DNA of 13,396 nucleotides from an uncultured Actinomycetes bacterium. Lineage in GTDB: Bacteria > Actinomycetota > Thermoleophilia > Solirubrobacterales > Solirubrobacteraceae. The stretch covers positions 1 through 13,396 of the forward strand of contig CALAQT010000224.1 in the NCBI GenBank assembly GCA_937888775.1, in the 5' to 3' direction. The notes beneath the pieces are model-generated. The model saw only the letters and a program-made list of their open reading frames with translations, ran no database searches and had not been told where the DNA came from. Positions 6,999 through 13,396 of the stretch are shown here, piece after piece. A program made the position numbers and the translations under genes. Position 1 is the first letter of the stretch. Every line of letters begins with the position of its first letter.

Positions 6999-7416
6999 TG
7001 CTGTTTCCGCTGCCTGGTCCCGCCGAACCCGCGAGACGACAACATCGATCACACCGAGACATCGACTGGGACAAGAGAGTCATCGGACGCCGACTCGCGC
7101 AAGGCCAGTACTAAGGCGTGCGCTGGACCACTGGTTTGCATAGGTATCTCCGGCTCGGCGTCTGAGGGAAGGCCGTGTTTGGTTCGCCTCGCGCCGGTTT
7201 CGCCATCAAGCGTCCAGAAATGGCACGCCCACCTCGTGCTGGCTTACTTGCCTGCCGAGATCGGTTGGTACGAGGAGTTTTGGGGTGGTTTTTGGGACCT
7301 TGTGCTGTTTCCGCATCCGGAGGTACGGCGATTGGCGCCAGGCCCGCCCTTACCAATGAGTGCAAGCGAAAACCTTGGGTTTTCCCGGGAGCTTTAGGCC
7401 GCTGCTTCATTTGCCG
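6999..7416. other. Divergent intergenic region between two c-di-GMP genes
   Basis: This stretch of about 420 bp should contain promoters for both flanking genes. It is less GC-rich in places (a T/G-rich run near 7278-7300) and includes the 7368-7384 stem-loop. One plus-strand frame, from about 7216 to TAG 7395-7397, reads as an aromatic-rich peptide (EIGWYEEFWGGFWDLVLF), but it has no start or recognisable family. I found no match to c-di-GMP or cobalamin riboswitch core sequences by eye. Confidence 0.4.
7368..7384. promoter_or_regulatory. Perfect 7-bp inverted repeat ahead of the PAS-GGDEF-EAL gene
   Basis: GAAAACC-TTG-GGTTTTC is a perfect 7-bp dyad with a 3-nt spacer, 33 bp before the chosen ATG at 7417 (or just inside the gene if GTG 7360 is used). 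It may be an operator, or a hairpin in the 5' leader. No T-run follows, so it is a poor terminator. Confidence 0.3.
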
Positions 7417-9231
7417 ATGTCAGACCTGGGTGCCGCTCCAGATGTGGTCGCCCGAGGATTATTCGTGCATGCATTTCCACCTGCCTGGCTTCAGACGATC
7501 TCCTTGCAAGAGGAGATCGAGCGCATCTGCATGCGCAACCTGCTCGCCAGCTCCGAGGAGCGCATTTTCTTCAAGGATCGCGAGAGCCGATTCTTGTTCG
7601 TCAGCGTTGGCTGGCTCTCCGTCTATCAGCCCGGGCGTTCGCTCGAGGAGGTGATCGGCCAGACGGATTTCGACATCTTCAGCAATGCGCACGCCACCGA
7701 GGCGTTCGAGGACGAGCAGCGCATCATCCGGACCGGAAGGCCCGTGGTCGCGAAGTTAGAACGCGAAACGTTCCACGACCGTCCAGACGCCTGGATGTCG
7801 ACTACCAAGCAGGCCCTGCTCGATGAGTCCGGGGAGATCATCGGCACGTTCGGGCTCTCGCGCGACATTACCGCGCAGGTCGACGCCCAGGAGGCGCTCA
7901 CCTATCAGGCGCTCCACGACTCCGTCACCGGGCTGGCAAACCGGGTGGCGCTGTTGGATCGCCTCGTCCAAGCGCTTGCCGCCCTTGAGGGACGACCCGA
8001 CCGGCTCGCGCTGCTGTTCATCGACTTAGATGATTTCAAGAGCGTCAACGACACGCTAGGGCACGAGACAGGTGATCGGGTGCTGTGCGACGTCGGCCGC
8101 AGGCTGACCCGCATCTCGCGCCGCGGCGATACGGTCGCCCGCCTCGGCGGGGACGAGTTCGTGCTGCTGTGCACCGCGCTGCGCGAGGGCGATGAGCTCG
8201 ACCTGATCTGCGACCGGGCCATGCGCGCTATCTGCGCGCCACAGCAAGACGGCCCGCATGACGTGACCGTAACCGGCAGTCTCGGCGCGGTCCTCACGTC
8301 GGAGCATCTGGCAGAGCCTGACGAGCTTCTGCAGCAGGCCGACATCGCGATGTCGGCAGCGAAGCGCAGCGGCGGTAACCGCTTCGAGGTCTATACGCCC
8401 GCGCTTCGGGGCCGTGCCCAGTCCAGCCGAGGTTTGGCCGCGGAGCTACGACGGGCGGTCGCCGACTCAGAGCTATTCGTGCTCTACCAGCCGGTGTTCG
8501 ACCTTCAGGACGGCTCGATGATGGGCGCCGAGGCGCTCGTGCGCTGGCGCCACTCCGAGCGTGGCGTCATCCCACCCGCCGAATTCATTCCGGTCGCTGA
8601 GCGACGAGGACTCATCAGAGCGATCGGACACTTCGTCCTGAACGAGGCGTGCCGCCAACGCGCGTCCTGGACGAGCGCCGATAGCTGCCCTGAGCAGTTC
8701 ACGATCGGAGTCAACCTCTCTGGCCGCGAGCTTCGAGATCCCGGCTTAGTCAAGCGCGTCGCAGCGACGCTCAAGCGTCATGGCATCGCGCCACGGCAGC
8801 TTGTCCTCGAGATCACCGAGAACGTGTTGATCGGCGAGCTAGGCGACGCGCACCGCGCGATTGAATCGCTCGCAAAGCTCGGTGTGAGAATCGCACTGGA
8901 CGACTTCGGGACCGGATACTCGACGCTCGCGCACCTTCGCCAACTGCAGACCGACATCTTGAAGATCGATCGCAGCTTCGTATCGCAGCTCGGCGGTCAA
9001 TCCCGCGACCGCGAGATCATCGCCGCCGTCACCGGAATGGCGCACGCGCTCGGAATGACGGTCGTCGCCGAAGGCGTCGAGACCGCAGCCCAGCGCGACG
9101 AGCTCAGGGCAATCGGTTGCGACGCGGCCCAGGGCTATCTATTCGCCCGCCCACTGACCGCGGATGTACTCGCCACGATATGGGAGCCTGAGACATCGCC
9201 AGACAATCTCCAACGGCCTCCTCCTTCATAA
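7417..9231 (+). CDS. PAS-GGDEF-EAL bifunctional c-di-GMP synthase/phosphodiesterase
   Basis: A 604-residue soluble protein. A PAS sensor (about 43-152; EERIFFKDRESRFLFVS through IIGTFGLSRDIT) precedes a GGDEF domain with LLFIDLDDFKSVNDTLGH, an RxxD inhibitory site (Arg235-Asp238) and intact GGDEF at 244-248. An EAL domain (~340-590) follows. Its catalytic set is present: Glu372 in EAL, Asn433 in GVNLSG, Glu465 in LEITEN, Asp495/Asp496 in DDFGTGYS, Lys516 in KIDRSF, Glu552 in AEGVE and Gln572 in QGYLFARP, so c-di-GMP hydrolysis to pGpG is expected. Whether synthesis or breakdown dominates cannot be told. The start is uncertain: the frame is open to GTG 7360 and neither site has a good ribosome binding sequence; ATG 7417 is preferred as the first ATG. 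It is divergent from the B12-type cyclase, with a 418-bp gap. Confidence 0.93.
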   Translation: MSDLGAAPDVVARGLFVHAFPPAWLQTISLQEEIERICMRNLLASSEERIFFKDRESRFLFVSVGWLSVYQPGRSLEEVIGQTDFDIFSNAHATEAFEDEQRIIRTGRPVVAKLERETFHDRPDAWMSTTKQALLDESGEIIGTFGLSRDITAQVDAQEALTYQALHDSVTGLANRVALLDRLVQALAALEGRPDRLALLFIDLDDFKSVNDTLGHETGDRVLCDVGRRLTRISRRGDTVARLGGDEFVLLCTALREGDELDLICDRAMRAICAPQQDGPHDVTVTGSLGAVLTSEHLAEPDELLQQADIAMSAAKRSGGNRFEVYTPALRGRAQSSRGLAAELRRAVADSELFVLYQPVFDLQDGSMMGAEALVRWRHSERGVIPPAEFIPVAERRGLIRAIGHFVLNEACRQRASWTSADSCPEQFTIGVNLSGRELRDPGLVKRVAATLKRHGIAPRQLVLEITENVLIGELGDAHRAIESLAKLGVRIALDDFGTGYSTLAHLRQLQTDILKIDRSFVSQLGGQSRDREIIAAVTGMAHALGMTVVAEGVETAAQRDELRAIGCDAAQGYLFARPLTADVLATIWEPETSPDNLQRPPPS

Positions 9232-9291
9232 AGAGGGCGCTCAGAAGCCCATCGTCTCGTTGAGGCGGGCGAGCACCACCACGAATTCCAG

Positions 9292-9439
9292 ATGGTCACC
9301 ATCACCGGCCGCCTAACCCGCGATCCCGAGCTGCGCTCGCCTCACGTGACCAGATCTGCAACCTGCGCCTCGCCGTTGACGGGATGGCCCCCCGGCCGCG
9401 AAACCGGCTACCTGGGCGTGTGGCAGTGTGCGGCTACCG
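9292..9439 (+). pseudogene. ssb: Truncated, frameshifted single-strand DNA-binding protein (SSB) remnant
   Basis: ATG 9292 begins MVTITGRLTRDPELRS, the hallmark first strand of SSB OB-folds. The frame then shifts, and DQICNLRLAVDGMAP continues the fold from 9348. It shifts back at a C6 run (9378-9383), giving GRETGYLGVW to about 9420. Removing one C from that run joins DGMAP to GRETGYLGVW perfectly. The earlier shift, near 9340-9348, needs a small deletion to explain it. The rest of the OB-fold and the C-terminal tail are missing: the sequence runs straight into the oxidoreductase gene. The cell must have another ssb for replication; this copy resembles the short actinobacterial accessory type. 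The match is by recall of the family consensus and is fairly convincing. Confidence 0.65.
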
Positions 9440-10264
9440 ATGCCCGATCCGGACGATCCACCACCCGGGCCGTTTCGGCCCACCTTCTGGCGCAGTCCGC
9501 TGCGCGGGCCGTGGCTGACCTCGATCCTCAGCCTGGCGCTGCTGATCGGGATCCCGATCGTCGCCGTGACCGGCTTGTTCTCCAACGCCGCCTATTACCC
9601 GTCGCTCGGTCGCAACTCCCTCGGGCGCCCGCTCAGTCCGCTTGATTTCTACCTGTTTTCGTTCCCGACGCACCCGAGTTGGCTGTACGGGCTGAACCAG
9701 GGGCTGCACGTGACGATCGGCCTGGCGTTGTTCCCGATCGTGCTGGCGAAGCTGTGGTCGGTGATCCCGAGGCTGTTCGAGTGGCCGCCGGTGCGCAGTC
9801 CCGCCCACGCGCTCGAGCGGCTGTCTCTGGCGCTGCTGGTCGGCGGCGCGCTGTTCGAGTTCGCGACCGGCATTCTCGACATCCAGTACGCGTACCTGTT
9901 TCAGTTCTACTTCGCCGACTCCCACTACTACGGCGCCTGGGTGTTCATGGGGGCGCTCCTGGTCCACGTCGCGCTCAGGTTTGGGACGATGCGCCGATCG
10001 CTGGCCGCGCGCCACGGCCTCGCGCCGCTGCGCGAGAAGCTGGCCGACACGCTGCCCGAGCCGGGCGGTCATCAACACAGTGAGCTGATCGCCGCCGCAC
10101 CGGCTCCCGCGAGCATGTCGCGCCGCGCACTGCTCGGAACGGTCGGGATCGGCTCGCTGTTCCTCATGATCCAGGGCGCCGGGCAGGCGGTCGGTGGTCC
10201 GTTCCGTGCGCTCGCGTTCCTGGCTCCCCCGCGGGCAGACCGGCAGTGGTCCCGACGGTTTTGA
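9440..10264 (+). CDS. Membrane part of a cytochrome b561-like/Tat molybdopterin oxidoreductase (5' part of a frameshifted gene)
   Basis: A 274-residue product with five membrane helices. Helices 1-4 (about 28-47, 90-110, 125-145, 164-184) resemble a di-haem b561-type domain, with candidate haem His in QGLHVTIG and SHYYGAWVFMGALLVHVALRFG. Before helix 5 is a twin-arginine motif, SRRALLG (Arg228-Arg229), as in actinobacterial dual Sec/Tat membrane proteins, whose last helix and folded cofactor domain go out by Tat. The frame then reads GGPFRALAFLAP and leaves the conserved path at a C5 run (10226-10230), ending at TGA 10264. One C fewer would join it to the molybdopterin domain in the next frame as LAPRGQTGSGPDGFEIN, giving a normal ~425-residue protein. 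ATG 9440 is taken as the start; GTG 9428 is possible. As sequenced, the product lacks its catalytic domain. Confidence 0.75.
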   Translation: MPDPDDPPPGPFRPTFWRSPLRGPWLTSILSLALLIGIPIVAVTGLFSNAAYYPSLGRNSLGRPLSPLDFYLFSFPTHPSWLYGLNQGLHVTIGLALFPIVLAKLWSVIPRLFEWPPVRSPAHALERLSLALLVGGALFEFATGILDIQYAYLFQFYFADSHYYGAWVFMGALLVHVALRFGTMRRSLAARHGLAPLREKLADTLPEPGGHQHSELIAAAPAPASMSRRALLGTVGIGSLFLMIQGAGQAVGGPFRALAFLAPPRADRQWSRRF

Positions 10265-10718
10265 GATCAACCGCACCGCTGCCGCGGCCCAGATAACGGC
10301 CGACGCGGTCGGCTCGAGCTGGCGACTGAAGCTTGTCTACGGCGCACGGATGGTGATGTTGTCGCGCGAGCAGCTGCTGGCGATGACACAGCGTTCCTAT
10401 GACCTGCCGATCGCGTGTGTCGAGGGCTGGACGACGACGCAGCACTGGACCGGCGTGCGGATCAGCGATCTGGCTGCGCTGGTCGGCGTTGACGGCAGCT
10501 TCACGGCCAATACACGGTCGATCGCTGACAACGGGGCGTTCGACAATGCGGCGCTCGCGTCAGAGCAGACGAGCGATGGACGAACTCTCCTCGCGCTGAA
10601 GGTCAACGGCGGCGACCTGTCGCTAGATCACGGCTTTCCGGCGCGGGTGATAGGCCCCGCCATCCCGGGCGTCCACTGCACAAAGTGGGCGCGCGAGATG
10701 ATCTTCGAGCGGGTTTAG
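10194..10718 (+). CDS. Molybdopterin-binding (sulfite-oxidase-type) domain, 3' part of the frameshifted gene
   Basis: This frame carries the catalytic domain that belongs to the preceding membrane segment; meaningful sequence begins at about 10228. GPDGFEINRTAAAA leads into LPIACVEGWTTTQHWTGVRISDLAALVG, whose Cys (codon 10416-10418) is the expected molybdenum ligand of YedY/sulfite-oxidase-like enzymes. SIADNGAFDNAALASEQTSD, TLLALKVNGGDLSLDHGFPA and PGVHCTKWAREMIFE are the usual later motifs. No credible start with a ribosome binding site precedes it (GTG 10194 lies inside the upstream coding frame), so it is probably not made separately. The intact enzyme would oxidise or reduce a small substrate on the outer face of the membrane and exchange electrons with the haem domain; the substrate is unknown. 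The next gene starts 2 bp after its stop. Confidence 0.75.
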   Translation: MVRSVRSRSWLPRGQTGSGPDGFEINRTAAAAQITADAVGSSWRLKLVYGARMVMLSREQLLAMTQRSYDLPIACVEGWTTTQHWTGVRISDLAALVGVDGSFTANTRSIADNGAFDNAALASEQTSDGRTLLALKVNGGDLSLDHGFPARVIGPAIPGVHCTKWAREMIFERV

Positions 10719-10720
10719 GC

Positions 10721-11278
10721 ATGCGCGGTCTAAGCGAGCAGTTCCGGCGCGCGTATGGGGCCAGCCCGCTACACCTGCTGGCGTTGATCGCGAGTCTGCT
10801 GATCGCGGCCGCGGCCGGTGTGGGATGGATCAACAGTGTCGGCTCGCAGACGGCGCGGATCATGATCTGGTTCGTCGGCGCGATCATCGGCCACGACCTG
10901 ATCTTGCTGCCGCTGTACTCGTTGCTTGATCGGATCGCGTTCGGCGCGCTGGGGGGTCGTGCCGGCGCGGCGGGCCCGCCGCTCGAGCGCTCGCCGGGTT
11001 GGGTCTACGTCCGCGTCCCGGCGCTGCTGAGCGGCCTGCTGGCGCTCGTCTTCTTCCCGGAGATCTTGCGGCTGGGCAACGGTACGTTTCACACCGCCAG
11101 CGGGATGACCTAGGACGTCTACCTGGCGCGCTTCCTGGTCACCTGCGGCGCGCTGTTCGTCGCGTCGGGGATCGCGTACGCAGTCGCGCTCGGGCGGGCT
11201 CGGTGTGCCACCGTCTCTGAGCCCACTGAGGTCGCGGAGGCCGATTGGGCGGTCAGCCGGGACAACCCGGAGCCTTGA
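10721..11278 (+). pseudogene. Small multi-helix membrane partner of the oxidoreductase, broken by an in-frame TAG
   Basis: ATG 10721, 2 bp after the molybdopterin-domain stop, opens a hydrophobic protein. Helices at about 18-38 (PLHLLALIASLLIAAAAGVG), 44-64 (ARIMIWFVGAIIGHDLILL) and 90-108 (ALLSGLLALVFFPEIL) precede TAG at 11111-11113, giving a 130-residue product. The same frame then continues without further stops as DVYLARFLVTCGALFVASGIAYAVAL, a fourth helix, and an acidic tail to TGA 11276-11278. The uninterrupted length would be 185 residues including the TAG codon. Continuation of a clean membrane helix and tail after the stop argues that TAG is a recent nonsense change. Its tight spacing suggests an assembly or electron-transfer partner; I do not recognise a named family. 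Confidence 0.65.
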
Positions 11279-11287
11279 GTCCGACCA

Positions 11288-11338
11288 CGAGCCCGGCGGC
11301 CGAACCAGGCCGAACGAGGCCGAACCAGGCCGGGCTCG
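11288..11338. terminator. 10-bp perfect stem with decamer-repeat loop between convergent genes
   Basis: CGAGCCCGGC (11288-11297) and GCCGGGCTCG (11329-11338) are exact reverse complements around a 31-nt loop. The position, 10 bp after the membrane-gene stop and about 105 bp from the end of the convergent GGDEF-HD-GYP gene, fits a terminator serving one or both directions. There is no U-run, but GC-rich actinobacteria often lack one. Confidence 0.5.
11298..11327 (+). repeat. Three tandem GGCCGAACSA decamers
   Basis: GGCCGAACCA, GGCCGAACGA and GGCCGAACCA follow one another exactly, and a fourth partial GGCC starts at 11328. They fill the loop of the 11288-11338 inverted repeat. The origin is probably slippage. 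Confidence 0.8.
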
Positions 11339-11443
11339 AAGCTGGCCAGCGTCTCATCGATCACCGTGGCGTACGGGACGCAGCTGCGCTGCCGGTCGTC
11401 CGAATGCTTGAGCTCTCGTCGGTCAGCGATGTCGTCTTGGCGC

Positions 11444-13240
11444 TCAGGCGATGCTGATCTGTGCAGCTCGGCTGGTGGTGGCCGGCTTGGAGCTGGCAGG
11501 CCCTACGAGTGTTCGGCAGAGCGCGTCGACGACACGCGGGTCAAATTGGGTTCCCGAGTGGCGGTGCAGCTCGTCGATCGCGAAATGCTGGCCGGGTGCT
11601 TGGCGGTAGGGCCGGTCTGACGTCATCGCTTCAAAGGAGTCCGCAACGAAGATGATCCGTGACTCGATCGGGATGGTCTCACCGCTGATTTGGTCAGGGT
11701 AGCCGTGCCCGTCGTAGCGTTCGTGGTGGTGGCGTATCCACCGGGCCTCGGTCGGCATTGCGGCGGCGAAGACGATGTCGTGGCCCAGCAGCGTGTGGGT
11801 CTTCATCTGTTCGTACTCGTCGTGGGTGAGCTTGGCGGGCTTATTGAGGATCGCGTCGGGGATTCCGATCTTGCCGACGTCGTGCAGTAGGCCGGCGAGG
11901 CGCATCCTCGCGACGCGGGTGGGGTCGAAGCCGAGCTCGGTGGCGATCAGCGCGCTGAGCTGGGACACCGTCTGGCTGTGGCTGCGGGTGTATGGGTCCT
12001 TCGCGTCGACGGCGAGCGCGAGCGCGTTGGCGAGCGTTCGGGTGTGATGGTCGTCGCCGGCGTCGGCGCTCGCTGCTCTGAGTTCCAGCTCGGGCGTGTA
12101 GATCACCGCCCTCTGGCCCGATCGCTTGGCGGCGATCAGCGCGAGGTCAGCCTCGCGGATCAACCGGTCCTTGTCAGCGAATTCCAGTCTCTCTGAGATC
12201 CCCGCTGATGCGGTCACGTAGACGCCCTGGGGCCCGGTGGCCAGTAAGGCGTGCAGTCGTTGGGTGAACTCGAGCGCGTTCCATGCGCGAGTCCCGTCGA
12301 GGATCACAGCGAACTCGTCACCGCCGACCCGGTAGGCGCAGTCCGTGCCTCGCTGCGTGCTGCGGATCGCGTTGGCCAGAGCCTTGAGGCGATCGTCGCC
12401 GGCTTGGTGGCCGAGGGTGTCGTTGACCTCCTTGAGCTTGTCCAGATCGAGCATCACCAGCGAGATCGGGACGGCGATGCGTCCCGCCCGATGCAAGCTG
12501 CGCGTGAGATCCTCGTGAAACGCGCGATGGTTGCGCAAGCCGGTCAGCGGGTCGGTGATCGCGACCTCGCCCAGGCGCTGTAGCTCGGTATGCAACGCGC
12601 CGTCAAGCCGCCGGCGGAAATATGCGATCACCAGGCCCAGACCGAGCAGCAGCGCAAGACCCGCCGCGAACGCGATTGTGATCGCCCTCGTCGCGGTGGC
12701 GTTGTTGCGGCGCAGCAGGGCTGTTTGCGCCAGCGATCGCCGCGATGCGACTGCGGCACTATGGTCGACGATGCCCTCCATGACGCCGAACACCGGGTCG
12801 ACGACCGCGTGGTCAATGTAGATCGCCAGCGCCGGGTGATGGACGTCAACTGCCCCGAACAGCCTGTTGGTGGCATGATCGTAGCTGGCGTCGAGCGCGA
12901 GCAGGCGCGCAACCACGATCCGGTTAGCCGACGACGTGTCGAGGCCCAGCAGGCGCCGTAAGTCAGCGTCCAGGTGCTGCTCGGCCTGGTCGTGCAGCCG
13001 CAGTGCCGTAGGCCCGGGCTCGAGGCGGTACTTGCGCTCCAGCGACTCCTCCTGGCCGACCCAGTAGCGAGCGTCCTGATAGACGCTGCTCAGCCTGCTG
13101 GCCGCGTCAGCGCGCTGCGACAGCCCTGCGCCGCGGCTCTGGGTTACGATCGCGAAACCAGCCAGGAAGCAGAGCACCGCGAGCAAGCCGACAACGCTCG
13201 CCCGCACCACCCACCGACCTGCCAAATGTCTCCCCGCCAT
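11444..13240 (-). CDS. Membrane-anchored GGDEF-HD-GYP c-di-GMP protein
   Basis: A 598-residue inner-membrane signalling protein. Helix 1 (about 14-34) and helix 2 (187-208) enclose an extracytoplasmic, mainly helical sensor of ~150 residues with no named family evident. The GGDEF domain (about 225-385) has VMLDLDKLKEVNDTLGH, an inhibitory RxxD (Arg297-Asp300) and intact GGDEF at 306-310. The HD-GYP domain (~398-585) has LLHDVGKIGIPDAILNKP with His453-Asp454, HTLLGHDIV, HHERYDGHGYP with GYP at 513-515, and FVADSFEAMTSDRPYR, so it should hydrolyse c-di-GMP to GMP with a metal centre. ATG 13240 is chosen because GAGG lies 5-6 nt upstream; GTG 13246 is only two codons longer. It runs towards the redox operon and they share the terminator-like hairpin. 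Domain calls are very secure; the net direction of c-di-GMP turnover is not. Confidence 0.93.
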   Translation of the reverse strand: MAGRHLAGRWVVRASVVGLLAVLCFLAGFAIVTQSRGAGLSQRADAASRLSSVYQDARYWVGQEESLERKYRLEPGPTALRLHDQAEQHLDADLRRLLGLDTSSANRIVVARLLALDASYDHATNRLFGAVDVHHPALAIYIDHAVVDPVFGVMEGIVDHSAAVASRRSLAQTALLRRNNATATRAITIAFAAGLALLLGLGLVIAYFRRRLDGALHTELQRLGEVAITDPLTGLRNHRAFHEDLTRSLHRAGRIAVPISLVMLDLDKLKEVNDTLGHQAGDDRLKALANAIRSTQRGTDCAYRVGGDEFAVILDGTRAWNALEFTQRLHALLATGPQGVYVTASAGISERLEFADKDRLIREADLALIAAKRSGQRAVIYTPELELRAASADAGDDHHTRTLANALALAVDAKDPYTRSHSQTVSQLSALIATELGFDPTRVARMRLAGLLHDVGKIGIPDAILNKPAKLTHDEYEQMKTHTLLGHDIVFAAAMPTEARWIRHHHERYDGHGYPDQISGETIPIESRIIFVADSFEAMTSDRPYRQAPGQHFAIDELHRHSGTQFDPRVVDALCRTLVGPASSKPATTSRAAQISIA

Positions 13241-13247
13241 CTGCACC

Positions 13248-13289
13248 TCACCTTCTCGGAGCGTTTAGCGTGCGCCAGACCCGAATCAT
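13248..13289 (-). CDS. Possible 13-residue leader peptide upstream of the GGDEF-HD-GYP gene
   Basis: ATG 13289 has an excellent ribosome binding site (AAGGAG at 13302-13297, 7-nt spacing) and encodes MIRVWRTLNAPRR before TGA 13250-13248. Its stop sits 7 nt before the ATG of the large gene, so translation could be coupled. The same frame reaches back to ATG 13337 (29 codons), without a properly spaced site. The strong site has no other obvious use. Whether it is translated is unknown. Confidence 0.35.
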   Translation of the reverse strand: MIRVWRTLNAPRR

Positions 13290-13396
13290 CCTGTTGCTCC
13301 TTCCCAGAACATCGACGGTCGGCGTAGCTAGCCCCATTTTCCGGCGCTACTGCTCCTTCCGTGGGTGAGGTGAGGGACGTGGCGGGGTAGCTTCGC

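Noticed and set aside
6193..7083. Second minus-strand frame overlapping the B12-type cyclase
   Set aside because: It is Arg-rich shadow sequence in another frame; the cyclase frame has all conserved domain motifs.
7319..7332. 14-bp exact repeat GGAGGTACGGCGAT, also at 421-434 before the exporter start
   Set aside because: It is short and consists largely of a ribosome-site-like sequence; at 7319 an ATT replaces the start codon and no gene follows in that frame, so chance is most likely.
7085..7416. c-di-GMP (GEMM) or cobalamin riboswitch in the leader of the c-di-GMP genes
   Set aside because: No GCAAA-type GEMM core and no B12-box consensus could be found by eye; only a simple dyad is present.
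10226..10230. Programmed ribosomal frameshift at the C5 run
   Set aside because: I see no slippery heptamer, internal Shine-Dalgarno or obvious downstream stem that would support programming; a mutation or sequencing indel is simpler.
9434..10276. Long minus-strand open frame opposite the oxidoreductase membrane part
   Set aside because: The peptide is Arg/Gln/Glu-rich low-complexity sequence, while the plus strand has five clear membrane helices.
1..13396. CRISPR arrays, tRNA/rRNA genes, complete insertion sequences or integrases
   Set aside because: No spaced repeats, no cloverleaf-like or rRNA-like sequence and no transposase or recombinase motifs were seen on either strand.

Overview
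The window is GC-rich (third codon positions strongly G/C) bacterial chromosome. Gene content suggests a high-GC actinobacterium: a five-helix membrane protein carrying a Tat signal and a molybdopterin domain, a stand-alone PhoU, and several GGDEF/EAL/HD-GYP proteins. A Thermoleophilia/Solirubrobacterales-like soil organism is my best guess, made from gene style and not from any marker gene. I see no rRNA, tRNA, CRISPR array or intact insertion sequence.

Layout. Positions 1-432 hold a decayed NAD(P)-binding (atypical SDR) fragment and the 5' region of an EmrB/QacA-type MFS exporter (433-1881). A LysE/RhtB amino-acid exporter converges on it (2629-2003, minus). Divergent from the LysE gene is a secreted heparanase-like GH79 glycosidase (2950-4539), followed by an orphan phoU (4696-5376) that has a 25-bp tandem duplication just upstream.

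The second half is dominated by cyclic-di-GMP turnover. There is a diguanylate cyclase with a cobalamin-binding sensor module (6998-5634, minus), a divergent PAS-GGDEF-EAL protein (7417-9231, plus), and a membrane-anchored GGDEF-HD-GYP protein (13240-11444, minus). All three GGDEF motifs are intact and all have an RxxD inhibitory site. Two also carry a complete-looking phosphodiesterase domain, so the region has three different inputs (B12 or light, PAS ligand, extracytoplasmic signal) feeding one second messenger.

Between these genes lies a two-gene redox operon. The first is a cytochrome-b561-like/Tat/molybdopterin oxidoreductase interrupted by a +1 frameshift in a C5 run; the second is a small membrane protein interrupted by an in-frame TAG. 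Just upstream is a truncated, doubly frameshifted ssb remnant. With the SDR fragment and a probable orphan C-terminus at about 5488-5620, this gives five broken coding sequences in 13.4 kb. Several breaks are single-base gains in homopolymers, so either real decay or assembly indels must be considered. A stem-loop with decamer repeats separates the redox operon from the convergent GGDEF-HD-GYP gene.
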